A DNA stretch of 37,825 nucleotides from contig JAISIL010000128.1 in the NCBI GenBank assembly GCA_031262035.1, positions 1 to 37,825 of the forward strand, written 5' to 3'. This DNA is from Spirochaetaceae bacterium. Lineage in GTDB: Bacteria > Spirochaetota > Spirochaetia > Treponematales > Breznakiellaceae. The notes below the pieces were generated by a model. The model had not been told where the DNA came from. It searched no databases and worked only from the letters and a program-made list of their open reading frames with translations. Of the stretch, positions 30,942 to 37,785 are shown one piece after another (position 1 is the first letter of the stretch; each line of letters opens with the position of its first letter). A program made the position numbers and the translations under genes.

Positions 30942-30995
30942 CCACGAATAGATTATTCGTGTCCGCCGTAGGCGGATTCGTGTGTATTCGTGGTT
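30940..30995. repeat. CACGAAT element 11 (short form)
   Basis: It begins at the TAACCACGAA stop of the oxidoreductase gene. Outer stem AACCACGAAT / ATTCGTGGTT and one tip, TCCGCC-gta-GGCGGA. It lies between converging genes (oxidoreductase and MATE exporter), a likely terminator for both. Confidence 0.85.
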
Positions 30996-31002
30996 GTTAT
31001 TC

Positions 31003-32351
31003 TTATATCACCTTCTTCCGAATTGACGCCCCCGAAGCCCAGCGAATCGTGAAGCAAGCTCCCCGCACCGCCCATTCGCAGACCATCGAAATCCACACAC
31101 AGACGGCGCCGACACCAAAGGCATAGGCTAGGAGGTAGGCCACACCGACACGAATAAGCCACATGGCAAAGGCCGCCACCCACATGGTGAATGCCGCATC
31201 GCCTGCAGCCCGAAGCGCATTGGGAAGGCCGTAAGCGGGAATCCAGACTACCATTGCCGCTGTGCAAAAGATTGTTCCAAAAAGCCGCCCGTAATCAAGG
31301 GCCTCTTGCGACATGGGGAATAAACGAAATATCAGCGGCATCGATGCAATGATAATGCTGTTAAACACAATCATTATCGCATAGCTCCAGCCGACAAGCT
31401 TTTTGGTATATGCCTTTGCAAGGCCCGTATCTCCGGCTCCCAGACACTGGCCGACGACAACAAGCATGGCATTCCCCACCGCCACACCGGGGAGGTTGCC
31501 GATAGTCATAAAAATATTCCCCAGTGCATTTCCGGCAATAGCCGTTGTGCCAAAAAGAGTGACAAGACGTGCCAGGGCGATCTTTCCAAATTGAAACATC
31601 GCCCCTTCAACACCCGAAGGAACGGCAATTTTTAAGATGCTTCGGATAATACCAAAAGAAAACTGCGGCCGGAAAATGCCACGCAACGAAAGCATTCCTT
31701 TTTTTTGTGCATACAAAAGGCCGATGATGACGACACCGGAAATAAAACGGCTGAGCAGAGTGGCAATAGCGGCCCCGGCAACACCAAGTTGACAGCCGAA
31801 TATCAGAAAAGCGTCCCCGGCAAAATTCAAGACATTGACCAAAAGAGAAATCCACATACCCACCCGGCTGTTTCCCATGCAGCGGAACAGCGCCGAGCCT
31901 GCGGTATTCAGCGCCAGAAAAGGATAGGTAAAGGCCGTCCAGAAAAAGTAGGTTTCCGCTTCCTGCATAACATCGGGGGCAAGGTTTCCGTATATCAAAT
32001 GCAGCAGGGCATTCCGGGTAAAGAACATAACAAGCGAGAGGGCAAGAGCAAAAAGAGCGCTTGCATAAATCAAGTGCTTGGCGCTCTCTGATGCATTCGC
32101 CGTATCGCGCCGCCCCAGATACTGGCTTGTCACCACAGCGCCGCCTGTTGTCAGCGAGGAAAGAAGAATAGTGATGAGCACATTGATAGAATCAACCAGC
32201 GAGACCCCGCTTACCGCAGCCTCTCCCAAGCGCCCCACCATCACCGTATCGACAATACCGATAAGCACGAGGAGTATCTGGTCTATAATCAAAGGCCATA
32301 TCAGCCCGACAAGAGATTTGTTTGTCCAGTTAATTTTACCGCACCTTCCAT
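31003..32351 (-). CDS. MATE-family multidrug/metabolite exporter, apparent frameshift near the start
   Basis: A protein of about 449 aa with 12 predicted helices and MATE features (LIIDQILLVLIGIVDTVMVGRLGEAAVSGVSLVDS; second half SGVEGAMFQFGKIALARLV). It exports cationic or other small molecules using H+ or Na+. The clean frame from a TTG at 32292 lacks the first half of helix 1. Upstream the same frame reads KINWTNKSLVGLIWPLIIDQ, normal for a MATE start, but has no ATG, GTG or TTG. An ATG at 32349-32351 is one base out of frame; one extra A in the run at 32334-32337 would join them as MEGAVKINWTNK. It is therefore either a frameshift mutation, a sequence error or a slippage site. The promoter has TATACT and TATAGT boxes just upstream of that ATG. 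Confidence 0.82.
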
Positions 32352-32365
32352 AAGCGACTATATAC

Positions 32366-32394
32366 AGTATAACGAAAAGATAGGCGTTTGGTAA
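32366..32394 (-). promoter_or_regulatory. MATE gene promoter
   Basis: On the minus strand: TTACCA (32389-32394), 17 bp, TATACT (32366-32371). An alternative -10, TATAGT (32357-32362), ends 5 bp before the ATG at 32351 but has no -35 match. Confidence 0.5.
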
Positions 32395-32417
32395 GATGGG
32401 GGATTATACTTTTATCT

Positions 32418-32440
32418 ACTACATCAGACTATGATGTAGT
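32418..32440. promoter_or_regulatory. Palindromic operator between MATE and WYL genes
   Basis: Perfect 9-bp inverted repeat ACTACATCA (32418-32426) and TGATGTAGT (32432-32440) with a 5-bp centre. It ends 3 bp before the -35 box of the WYL gene and lies 23 bp upstream of the MATE -35 box. The WYL protein itself is the likeliest binder. Confidence 0.6.
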
Positions 32441-32443
32441 GAC

Positions 32444-32472
32444 TTGCTTTTCTTGTAAACATGCACTATACT
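32444..32472 (+). promoter_or_regulatory. WYL regulator promoter, predicted leaderless
   Basis: TTGCTT (32444-32449), 17 bp, TATACT (32467-32472), then 6 bp to the ATG at 32479. An in-frame ATG at 32461 lies in the spacer upstream of the -10 box and would not be transcribed. Confidence 0.7.
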
Positions 32473-32478
32473 TATAGT

Positions 32479-33459
32479 ATGAACGAAAAAAACAAAAACC
32501 CTCCCATTTCCCGTTCGGCCTGGGACCGCTTTCATTTTATTGATTCGCAGATTCAACAGGGCGGCTATCCGAATACGGTCGATTTAGCCCATGCTTACGG
32601 TTGCAGCACGGCGACGATCGGCCGGGACATTGAGTTCATGCGCCACAATCTGCATGCCCCAATTATATACGACTTTGACCACAAGGGCTTTTACTACGAG
32701 AAAAATTTTCGCCTCAGTCCGGTTTTTGCCAAAAAAGAAGATATTCTTGCCCTGAGTTTTGCCAAGAATCTTCTTGCCGTGTATTCCGGCTCGCCGCTTT
32801 ATGATATTGCGCACAGCGCTATGGATATCATTCTCTCGCCTTTCGGGAAGTTCCCCCTCGCCGAAGACCGGATTGTCGCTCCGCTCCCCGCCTCCTATCC
32901 TGTTGATGATGATATATGGAACACGATAATCCGGGCGATGAGCGAAAACCGCTCGCTCTCCTTCAAGTATCAGAGCGTCTGGAACAAGCCTTTCGAGAAA
33001 CGCGCCGTCAAGCCCTTTCAACTTCTTTTTGATGTCGGCGCTTGGTATCTGTATGGATACTCCGCCGAGCGTGGCGGAAGGCGGATGTTCTCGCTCTCGC
33101 GTATAAAAGACATCAAGATTCTTCCCGTGCGCTTTACCCTTCCTGCCGATTATGATTACCGCATCATGCAGGGCGGTAGTTACTTCGGCGTCTATGCGGG
33201 CGACAAGAAATATAACTTTAGCGTGAAGTTCACAGGCGACTTTGTCCTCTGGGCAAAAGAACGCAAGTGGGCCGACGACCAAACAAACGAAGACACCCCG
33301 GACGGCGTCATCGTAAGTTTTTCCTCAACCCAATACGCCAAAGTCCTCGAATGGACCCTCTCCAAAGGCGCCTTCGCCAACCCCCTAAAACCCGCCAAAC
33401 TCGTCACCGACTGGAAGGCCCAAATAGCGGCGATGCGGAAGAATGCAGGCGCTACTTGA
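32479..33459 (+). CDS. HTH-WYL transcriptional regulator
   Basis: A 326-aa regulator. Residues about 10-55 are a DeoR-like winged helix (FIDSQIQQGGYPNTVDLAHAYGCSTATIGRDIEFMR). Residues about 140-230 are the WYL ligand-sensing domain, with WYLYGYSAERGGRRMFSLSRI as the signature. A C-terminal WCX-like extension follows. WYL domains bind nucleotides, RNA ends or small molecules and control stress, defence or efflux genes. It is divergent from the MATE exporter with a palindromic operator between, so it probably controls that exporter and itself. Its stop codon lies inside the -35 box of the next gene. Confidence 0.92.
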   Translation: MNEKNKNPPISRSAWDRFHFIDSQIQQGGYPNTVDLAHAYGCSTATIGRDIEFMRHNLHAPIIYDFDHKGFYYEKNFRLSPVFAKKEDILALSFAKNLLAVYSGSPLYDIAHSAMDIILSPFGKFPLAEDRIVAPLPASYPVDDDIWNTIIRAMSENRSLSFKYQSVWNKPFEKRAVKPFQLLFDVGAWYLYGYSAERGGRRMFSLSRIKDIKILPVRFTLPADYDYRIMQGGSYFGVYAGDKKYNFSVKFTGDFVLWAKERKWADDQTNEDTPDGVIVSFSSTQYAKVLEWTLSKGAFANPLKPAKLVTDWKAQIAAMRKNAGAT

Positions 33460-33484
33460 TAAAAAGGGGAATATAGTCTATAGT
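33456..33484 (+). promoter_or_regulatory. Promoter of the MNT gene, predicted leaderless
   Basis: TTGATA (33456-33461, overlapping the WYL stop), 17 bp, TATAGT (33479-33484), then 6 bp to the ATG at 33491. Confidence 0.65.
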
Positions 33485-33490
33485 ACTGAT

Positions 33491-33787
33491 ATGGATTTAC
33501 AGAGGCTTCCTGTAAAATACAGAAATGATATTAAAAAAGCGGTAAAACTCCTCAAAAACGAAGGCTGCAAGGCCGTTTACCTCTTTGGTTCGCTTGCTAA
33601 TGGAAACTACCGTGATAATTCTGATATCGACCTCGGTATCCGCGGGCTTCCCCCAAACCGTTTTATTCATGCCTACGGCGAACTTGACAGCAATATCCGC
33701 ACCCCAACCGACCTGGTAGATTTCGATTACGACAGTGATTTCTACAGTATGCTTGATTCAATACACGAGGTTGTCCAGATTGGATAA
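33491..33787 (+). CDS. MNT-type nucleotidyltransferase (minimal)
   Basis: A 98-aa minimal nucleotidyltransferase of the MntA/KNTase type. The active-site signature GSLANGNYRDNSDIDLGI (about residues 33-50) has the GS motif and the paired Asp of DxD. VDFDYD (about residue 80) can supply the third carboxylate. Such proteins are antitoxins that AMPylate a partner HEPN toxin, but no HEPN gene follows; the next gene converges from the other strand 62 bp away. It could act on a partner elsewhere or be a relic. The start at 33491 is supported by promoter spacing; an ATG at 33443 lies in the WYL gene. Confidence 0.82.
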   Translation: MDLQRLPVKYRNDIKKAVKLLKNEGCKAVYLFGSLANGNYRDNSDIDLGIRGLPPNRFIHAYGELDSNIRTPTDLVDFDYDSDFYSMLDSIHEVVQIG

Positions 33788-33849
33788 TTCGCTAAAGACA
33801 AGTAAGCACACAAGAGTTAGTAGACATTATCCGTGAAGGAAGTTCCCTG

Positions 33850-34332
33850 TCATATAGTTTCACCGGCAAGTAAAAGAACCGTATCGTAAAATTCCTTTGT
33901 GATATAAACCTCTGAATTATACATCATATCCATATACGGTTTTACTGCCGGTATAAGGCCTTGTTCTTTTGCCAAAAGCAAAATACCGCTTGAACCTGTG
34001 ATTTTTATTCCATTTTGTTTTGCTACTTCTCGTGCCAAACCGTCATCAATCAGAAGCCGGTCTGCCGATTTATCCCAGTAAAGGGCAATTGCTTCCGTTT
34101 CGCCAGGGTCAAGCCCTAATTTATTTGCCTTGCTAAGATTATCAATGGTAGCTTTTGCTACTTTACTGCTTGCCCATTGCTTTATTTTGGTAGATTCAGG
34201 CTTACCGGGCACTTGAATTTCTTCATAGACCTTCTGGGGAATAAGAACTTCCTCATAAAGGTCTTCAAGTAGATGTAATATGTCACAAACGGCCAATGCG
34301 ATAAGTGCCGATGAATCACATATGATGAGCAT
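33850..34332 (-). CDS. PIN-domain ribonuclease toxin (DUF3368-like)
   Basis: A 160-aa protein with the PIN fold. It begins MLIICDSSALIALAV with the first catalytic Asp at residue 6. A Glu in GETEAIAL (about residue 98) and an Asp pair in LLIDDGLAREVAKQ (about 114-119) complete the acidic cluster, and GSSGILLLAKEQGLI is typical of the DUF3368 group. Such proteins cleave RNA. Its ATG overlaps the end of the UPF0175 gene by 17 bp, the usual arrangement of a toxin coupled to its antitoxin. Confidence 0.88.
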   Translation of the reverse strand: MLIICDSSALIALAVCDILHLLEDLYEEVLIPQKVYEEIQVPGKPESTKIKQWASSKVAKATIDNLSKANKLGLDPGETEAIALYWDKSADRLLIDDGLAREVAKQNGIKITGSSGILLLAKEQGLIPAVKPYMDMMYNSEVYITKEFYDTVLLLAGETI

Positions 34333-34591
34333 GCTCTTCCTTCAAATCTAACAATTCTTTTGCCAGTTCCTTGGGGGAATAATTGATTACCGGTATATCG
34401 TGTTGTTTTAAGTATGCCATAAAGTCATAAATATTCATCTTACACAGATGGGCGGACTGTACCAGGGTAAGTTGTCGGGCTTTAAAGAGCAAGGCAGCAA
34501 AAGTGGCAAGCATGCTGTTTCCCAGTTCTTTTATGCTCATTTTTGTGGCGCTTAGGACATCATCATCAACCTGAATTGTCAATGTCTGCAT
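34316..34591 (-). CDS. UPF0175-family antitoxin
   Basis: A 91-aa protein. The N-terminus MQTLTIQVDDDVL is a ribbon-helix-helix-like strand and helix. LFKARQLTLVQSAHLCKMNIYDFMAYLKQHDIPVINYSPKEL matches the UPF0175 pattern (LYKEGKISLGKAAELAGMSRWEF...). These proteins pair with PIN toxins of the following gene's type, neutralise them and probably repress their own promoter. GGAGG precedes the ATG. Its promoter is strong, and a 24-bp block shared with the hydrolase gene at 37603 lies 17 bp upstream of the -35 box. Confidence 0.87.
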   Translation of the reverse strand: MQTLTIQVDDDVLSATKMSIKELGNSMLATFAALLFKARQLTLVQSAHLCKMNIYDFMAYLKQHDIPVINYSPKELAKELLDLKEEHAHHM

Positions 34592-34611
34592 ATTTTGCCT
34601 CCGTACTTATT

Positions 34612-34640
34612 AATATAGCAGATTTTTAGCTTTTTGTCAA
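34612..34640 (-). promoter_or_regulatory. Toxin-antitoxin promoter
   Basis: On the minus strand: perfect TTGACA (34635-34640), 17 bp, TATATT (34612-34617). A leader of about 14 nt with GGAGG precedes the ATG. Confidence 0.8.
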
Positions 34641-34657
34641 GCATGCAATGAGGAATA

Positions 34658-34681
34658 TGCAGGGTAAAATCGTTTAACTTT
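34658..34681 (-). promoter_or_regulatory. Shared 24-bp upstream block, copy 1
   Basis: On the minus strand it reads AAAGTTAAACGATTTTACCC then TGCA. It matches the block at 37656-37679 at 22 of 24 positions, both differences being transitions. In both cases it ends exactly 17 bp before the -35 box. Confidence 0.6.
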
Positions 34682-34686
34682 ATAGT

Positions 34687-34785
34687 AACCACGAATAACA
34701 CGAATGGCCTTCGGCCACACGAATTTTTGCTTACTTATCATAGAATATTCGTGTCGGCGAAGCCGATTCGTGTATATTCGTGGTA
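34687..34785 (-). repeat. CACGAAT cloverleaf element 12 (minus orientation)
   Basis: Read on the minus strand: left tip CGGC-ttc-GCCG, right tip GGCC-gaa-GGCC, inner arm ACACGAAT / ATTCGTGT and a spacer close to that of element 13. It follows the alpha-L-fucosidase stop by 8 bp and lies upstream of the toxin-antitoxin promoter. Confidence 0.88.
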
Positions 34786-34792
34786 GTTATTC

Positions 34793-36463
34793 CTAAATCA
34801 TCTTCGCCATGTAGTGAACCTGGACCTCAATTCCCCAATAAATCATGTTCACTCCCTTGCCTGCAAGGCTGAATTGTAGTTGCAAAGCGGTGGACATGTT
34901 GACATTTGAATCAACACCGGCAGCACGGGTTATGCGGTATTTGTTTGTTCCCATTGTCTCAATAAAAGTGTCGGTGGTTTGCCCTTCAAGTATCAATTTG
35001 ATTTGCTTTATTTCCATTTCTACATTGGGAGGCAGATTAAATTCAATGGTATATTGCCCGGCTTTTAACACACAGGACGAAATATCCACTGTTTGTTCTA
35101 CTGTTTTTCCAGATTTTGCTTCATCGCTTATGTGTAAATTAGCCTGGTGAATACCATTGAAAACTCCTGTAGGCCGGTTTAGTTTTTCGCAAAGGTTTTC
35201 TATGTCGATGCCGCTAACATTGTAAGCTGCAAAGAAACGAATTTCTGCGTCCTCTTCGGCTGTTTCAATGACGTTTAAGCGAACAGTTTTTGTTTTGATT
35301 GCAGGAAATGGGAAAATAACTTTATGACCTATCATGCTGCCCTCGTGGACAATAGTTTTCCATTCATTTCCACATTTTGCTTCAACGGTAAAACGCCGCA
35401 CATTTTCACCATTCTGATATTCTTCCATAATGAGCACATGGTTTATCTCGCATTCATTTTCCATGTCAAGGAGAAAAACACTGCCTCTTCCTTTTGTTGA
35501 AGCAAGTTCCCGGCCTTTGCCAAAACGTCTTTCAATTTCATTACCGAATTCTGCATATCTTTGAACATCGCCTTCCGGAACAGCTCCGGTGTTATCAGGA
35601 TTTATATTTAATAAAAAGTTTCCTCCACGCCCTACGCTGGTATAATACAAATACATCAAGTCTTCAAGGCTGCGCCGTTTCTTTTCATTTTCTTTACTCC
35701 AAAACCAATTGTGATTATACAAGGTAGTATTCACTTCGATTGGTGCATAGGCATTTCCCTCTTTGTCGCTATTTGCTGCTGTGGCAATGCCGGTATGCAG
35801 CACCTGTGCATCAAGAGAAGCCCAGCTTGGATAGGGAATAAGCCCATCTTCATTTCCGGCCCACCTGATAGACGATAATTCTTTCCCCTGAAAAACAATC
35901 GCATGAGGCGTGTATTTGTTGACAATATCCTGAAACGGAGCCACAATTCCGCCGTCGAACCAGATTTCTGCTGTATCGGGATAGGAAGAAAGCAGTTCTT
36001 CCAATTGAATACGAAAAATACTGTTGTAAGCGTCCTGCTTTGAAGGGTCTGAGGTGCGCCCGCCGCCTCCATTAAAAGCGCCAAAATTAAGGTCGCAAGG
36101 GGAAATATAAAGGCCGAATGCCAAGCCGTGTTTTATACAGGCGTCGTGAACTTCCCGAACCACATCCCCCTTTCCGTTTTTGTATGGCGTAGCTGCCACA
36201 TTGTAATCCGTTGTTTTAGTCGGCCACCAGCAGAAACCCCCTGCATGTTTTGCCACAAAGATTATTTCCTTTGCACCCCAGGATATGGCAGCCTCGCACC
36301 ACTGTGAGGGATTAAAAGCAGACATTTCCATCTGAGAAGGCGGAAACTGCATGTCGTCATATTCCTTGCCGCACCAGGTGTTTGGACCAAAGTGAATAAA
36401 AGCAAGACGCTCCCGTTCCTGCCATTGATATTGGATTTTTGTTGGTTTGGGTACTGTAGGCAT
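34793..36463 (-). CDS. Intracellular alpha-L-fucosidase (GH29)
   Basis: A 556-aa glycoside hydrolase of family 29 that releases L-fucose from glycans. The N-terminal barrel has FIHFGPNTW, FVAKHAGGFCWWPTKTTDY and FGLYISP. The nucleophile Asp is in AEIWFDGG (about residue 168). The C-terminal portion has an F5/8-type (discoidin-like) beta-sandwich at about residues 325-430. There is no signal peptide, so it works in the cytoplasm on imported fucosides. AAGGAG lies 7 nt before the ATG, 45 bp after the hydrolase gene, so the two form an operon. The L-fucose isomerase-like gene in this window would be a logical next step. Confidence 0.9.
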   Translation of the reverse strand: MPTVPKPTKIQYQWQERERLAFIHFGPNTWCGKEYDDMQFPPSQMEMSAFNPSQWCEAAISWGAKEIIFVAKHAGGFCWWPTKTTDYNVAATPYKNGKGDVVREVHDACIKHGLAFGLYISPCDLNFGAFNGGGGRTSDPSKQDAYNSIFRIQLEELLSSYPDTAEIWFDGGIVAPFQDIVNKYTPHAIVFQGKELSSIRWAGNEDGLIPYPSWASLDAQVLHTGIATAANSDKEGNAYAPIEVNTTLYNHNWFWSKENEKKRRSLEDLMYLYYTSVGRGGNFLLNINPDNTGAVPEGDVQRYAEFGNEIERRFGKGRELASTKGRGSVFLLDMENECEINHVLIMEEYQNGENVRRFTVEAKCGNEWKTIVHEGSMIGHKVIFPFPAIKTKTVRLNVIETAEEDAEIRFFAAYNVSGIDIENLCEKLNRPTGVFNGIHQANLHISDEAKSGKTVEQTVDISSCVLKAGQYTIEFNLPPNVEMEIKQIKLILEGQTTDTFIETMGTNKYRITRAAGVDSNVNMSTALQLQFSLAGKGVNMIYWGIEVQVHYMAKMI

Positions 36464-36508
36464 ATGTTATCTCCTTATTGCCGATTGCCTTATTGTCGTT
36501 CTGTTTAC

Positions 36509-37603
36509 CTAGCCCCGCATTCCCCGATACACCCGGTCCCTTATATTGGGATGAATGACAGTAAATTGGTCGCCGTAGTTTAGAACATGCTGTGCATAGA
36601 AGATAGCTAGCTTGTTTTCCGTGTCGACAAGGAAATAGGCGCCTGCGGCGCCGTCCCAGCCGAATTCGCCGAGGGGGCTTTCGGATGCAGCCTTGTTGAT
36701 TAAGGTCCGCACACCGAGGCCGTAACCGTAGCCGTATTTTGCCATGCGCCTGAAATCCAGAAGGCGCGCGGCATCAAGATGATTTTTCTTCATCAGGCTG
36801 ATTGTTTCTTCTTTTAATATACACTTACCGTTTGCTCCAACGTCGCCATTGGCAAGGGCATCTGCAAGGAGCACATAATCGCTGACTGTGGTAACACCGC
36901 CGCCGCCACCGCTCTCGTATTCAGAGGTAAATTCTGCATCAAACTTCATCTGTAAATCTTTAAACTCGCCGGTTGCTGGAATGTATTCATAAATTGAAGC
37001 AAAATCGCTCTTGTCCTTATCGGCCAGGTGATAATCAAAATGCTGCATACCCAAAGGCCCGGTTACCTGTTCCTTTACATAGTCGCCGAACTTCTGCCCG
37101 CTCACAATCTCGATTATTGCACCTAGGACATCATGGCACATGCTGTATTGATAATGGGTATGCGGTTCAAAATCGAGCTTCTGCCCTTTCAGGAAGGCCT
37201 TAATTACCGGCACTGTTCCCGAAGCGGCCCCGCCTTTTGCATAAAGCGCATTGAGTTCCAGTGTATCGCGGTCGTAGTTAAGGCCGGCGCTCATGGTAAA
37301 AAGGTCTTCGATAGTCCCTTTTGGCGAACGGTATTCGGGAAGATACTTTTGAATAGGCTCATCAAGTTTGAGTTTCCCCTGTTCGACCAACTGCAAGGCT
37401 GCCACACAGGTAGAAACCTTTGTAGCAGAATAAATCCGGTAAAGGTCAGACTCCCGCACCGCCTCGCCCTTACTGCTATCCCGCACCCCGGCGCTATGAC
37501 GAAACACTTCCTTATGATTAAAGTAAACGCTGCAATCACAACCCGGCACGCCAAACACTGTAGGAATGGCATCAATATAATTTTTTAATTCAGTAAAATT
37601 CAT
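36509..37603 (-). CDS. Beta-lactamase-fold serine hydrolase (class C/EstB-like)
   Basis: A 364-aa serine hydrolase. The nucleophile motif SATK is at residues 59-62 and the second motif is Y153-S-M (family usually Y-x-N). A Gly-rich GWDGAAG near residue 315 replaces the KTG/HxG motif. There is no signal peptide, so a true periplasmic beta-lactamase is unlikely; such proteins are commonly esterases or peptidases. Being upstream of alpha-L-fucosidase suggests removal of an acyl group from the imported fucoside (inference). The -10 box TATACT ends 6 bp before the ATG, predicting a leaderless mRNA. Confidence 0.88.
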   Translation of the reverse strand: MNFTELKNYIDAIPTVFGVPGCDCSVYFNHKEVFRHSAGVRDSSKGEAVRESDLYRIYSATKVSTCVAALQLVEQGKLKLDEPIQKYLPEYRSPKGTIEDLFTMSAGLNYDRDTLELNALYAKGGAASGTVPVIKAFLKGQKLDFEPHTHYQYSMCHDVLGAIIEIVSGQKFGDYVKEQVTGPLGMQHFDYHLADKDKSDFASIYEYIPATGEFKDLQMKFDAEFTSEYESGGGGGVTTVSDYVLLADALANGDVGANGKCILKEETISLMKKNHLDAARLLDFRRMAKYGYGYGLGVRTLINKAASESPLGEFGWDGAAGAYFLVDTENKLAIFYAQHVLNYGDQFTVIHPNIRDRVYRGMRG

Positions 37604-37609
37604 GTGGGT

Positions 37610-37638
37610 AGTATAACATGTTTACGAAATTACTTCAA
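37610..37638 (-). promoter_or_regulatory. Hydrolase/fucosidase operon promoter, predicted leaderless
   Basis: On the minus strand: TTGAAG (37633-37638), 17 bp, TATACT (37610-37615), then 6 bp to the ATG ending at 37601. Confidence 0.7.
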
Positions 37639-37655
37639 GGGGGCCATTGGTAAAT

Positions 37656-37679
37656 TGCAGGGCAAAATCATTTAACTTT
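37656..37679 (-). promoter_or_regulatory. Shared 24-bp upstream block, copy 2
   Basis: On the minus strand AAAGTTAAATGATTTTGCCC then TGCA. It lies exactly 17 bp upstream of the -35 box, like the copy at 34658-34681. Confidence 0.6.
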
Positions 37680-37694
37680 GAAATCATAAAAAAC

Positions 37695-37785
37695 AACCAC
37701 GAATATACACGAATCGGCTTCGCCGACACGAATAATCTATGTTAAGTAAGCAAAAATTCGTGTGGCCAAAGGCCATTCGTGTTAT
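37695..37785 (+). repeat. CACGAAT cloverleaf element 13 (right end broken)
   Basis: Left tip CGGC-ttc-GCCG, right tip GGCC-aaa-GGCC, inner arm ACACGAAT / ATTCGTGT. The right outer arm stops after ATTCGTGTTAT and continues as CCTATG instead of TCGTGGTT, so the outer stem is incomplete. The last 40 bases of the window hold nothing else I can identify. Confidence 0.8.

Noticed and set aside
32290-32292. TTG as start of the MATE exporter
   Set aside because: It would cut into the first membrane helix; upstream codons in frame encode a normal MATE N-terminus.
32584-33282. 232-codon open frame on the minus strand
   Set aside because: Antisense to the WYL regulator, no ribosome site and no recognisable domain.
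33784-33848. Remnant of a HEPN toxin after the MNT gene
   Set aside because: A short frame beginning LDNSLK and another reading TQELVDIIREG were seen, but both are under 30 codons and the second overlaps the PIN gene antisense; too little to call.
36509-37603. True periplasmic beta-lactamase
   Set aside because: No signal peptide, Y-S-M instead of Y-x-N and no KTG motif; an esterase or peptidase is more likely.
304-37785. CRISPR array or spaced direct repeats
   Set aside because: The CACGAAT elements are dispersed over the whole window, sit singly between genes and are inverted repeats; no regular spacer array and no cas genes exist.
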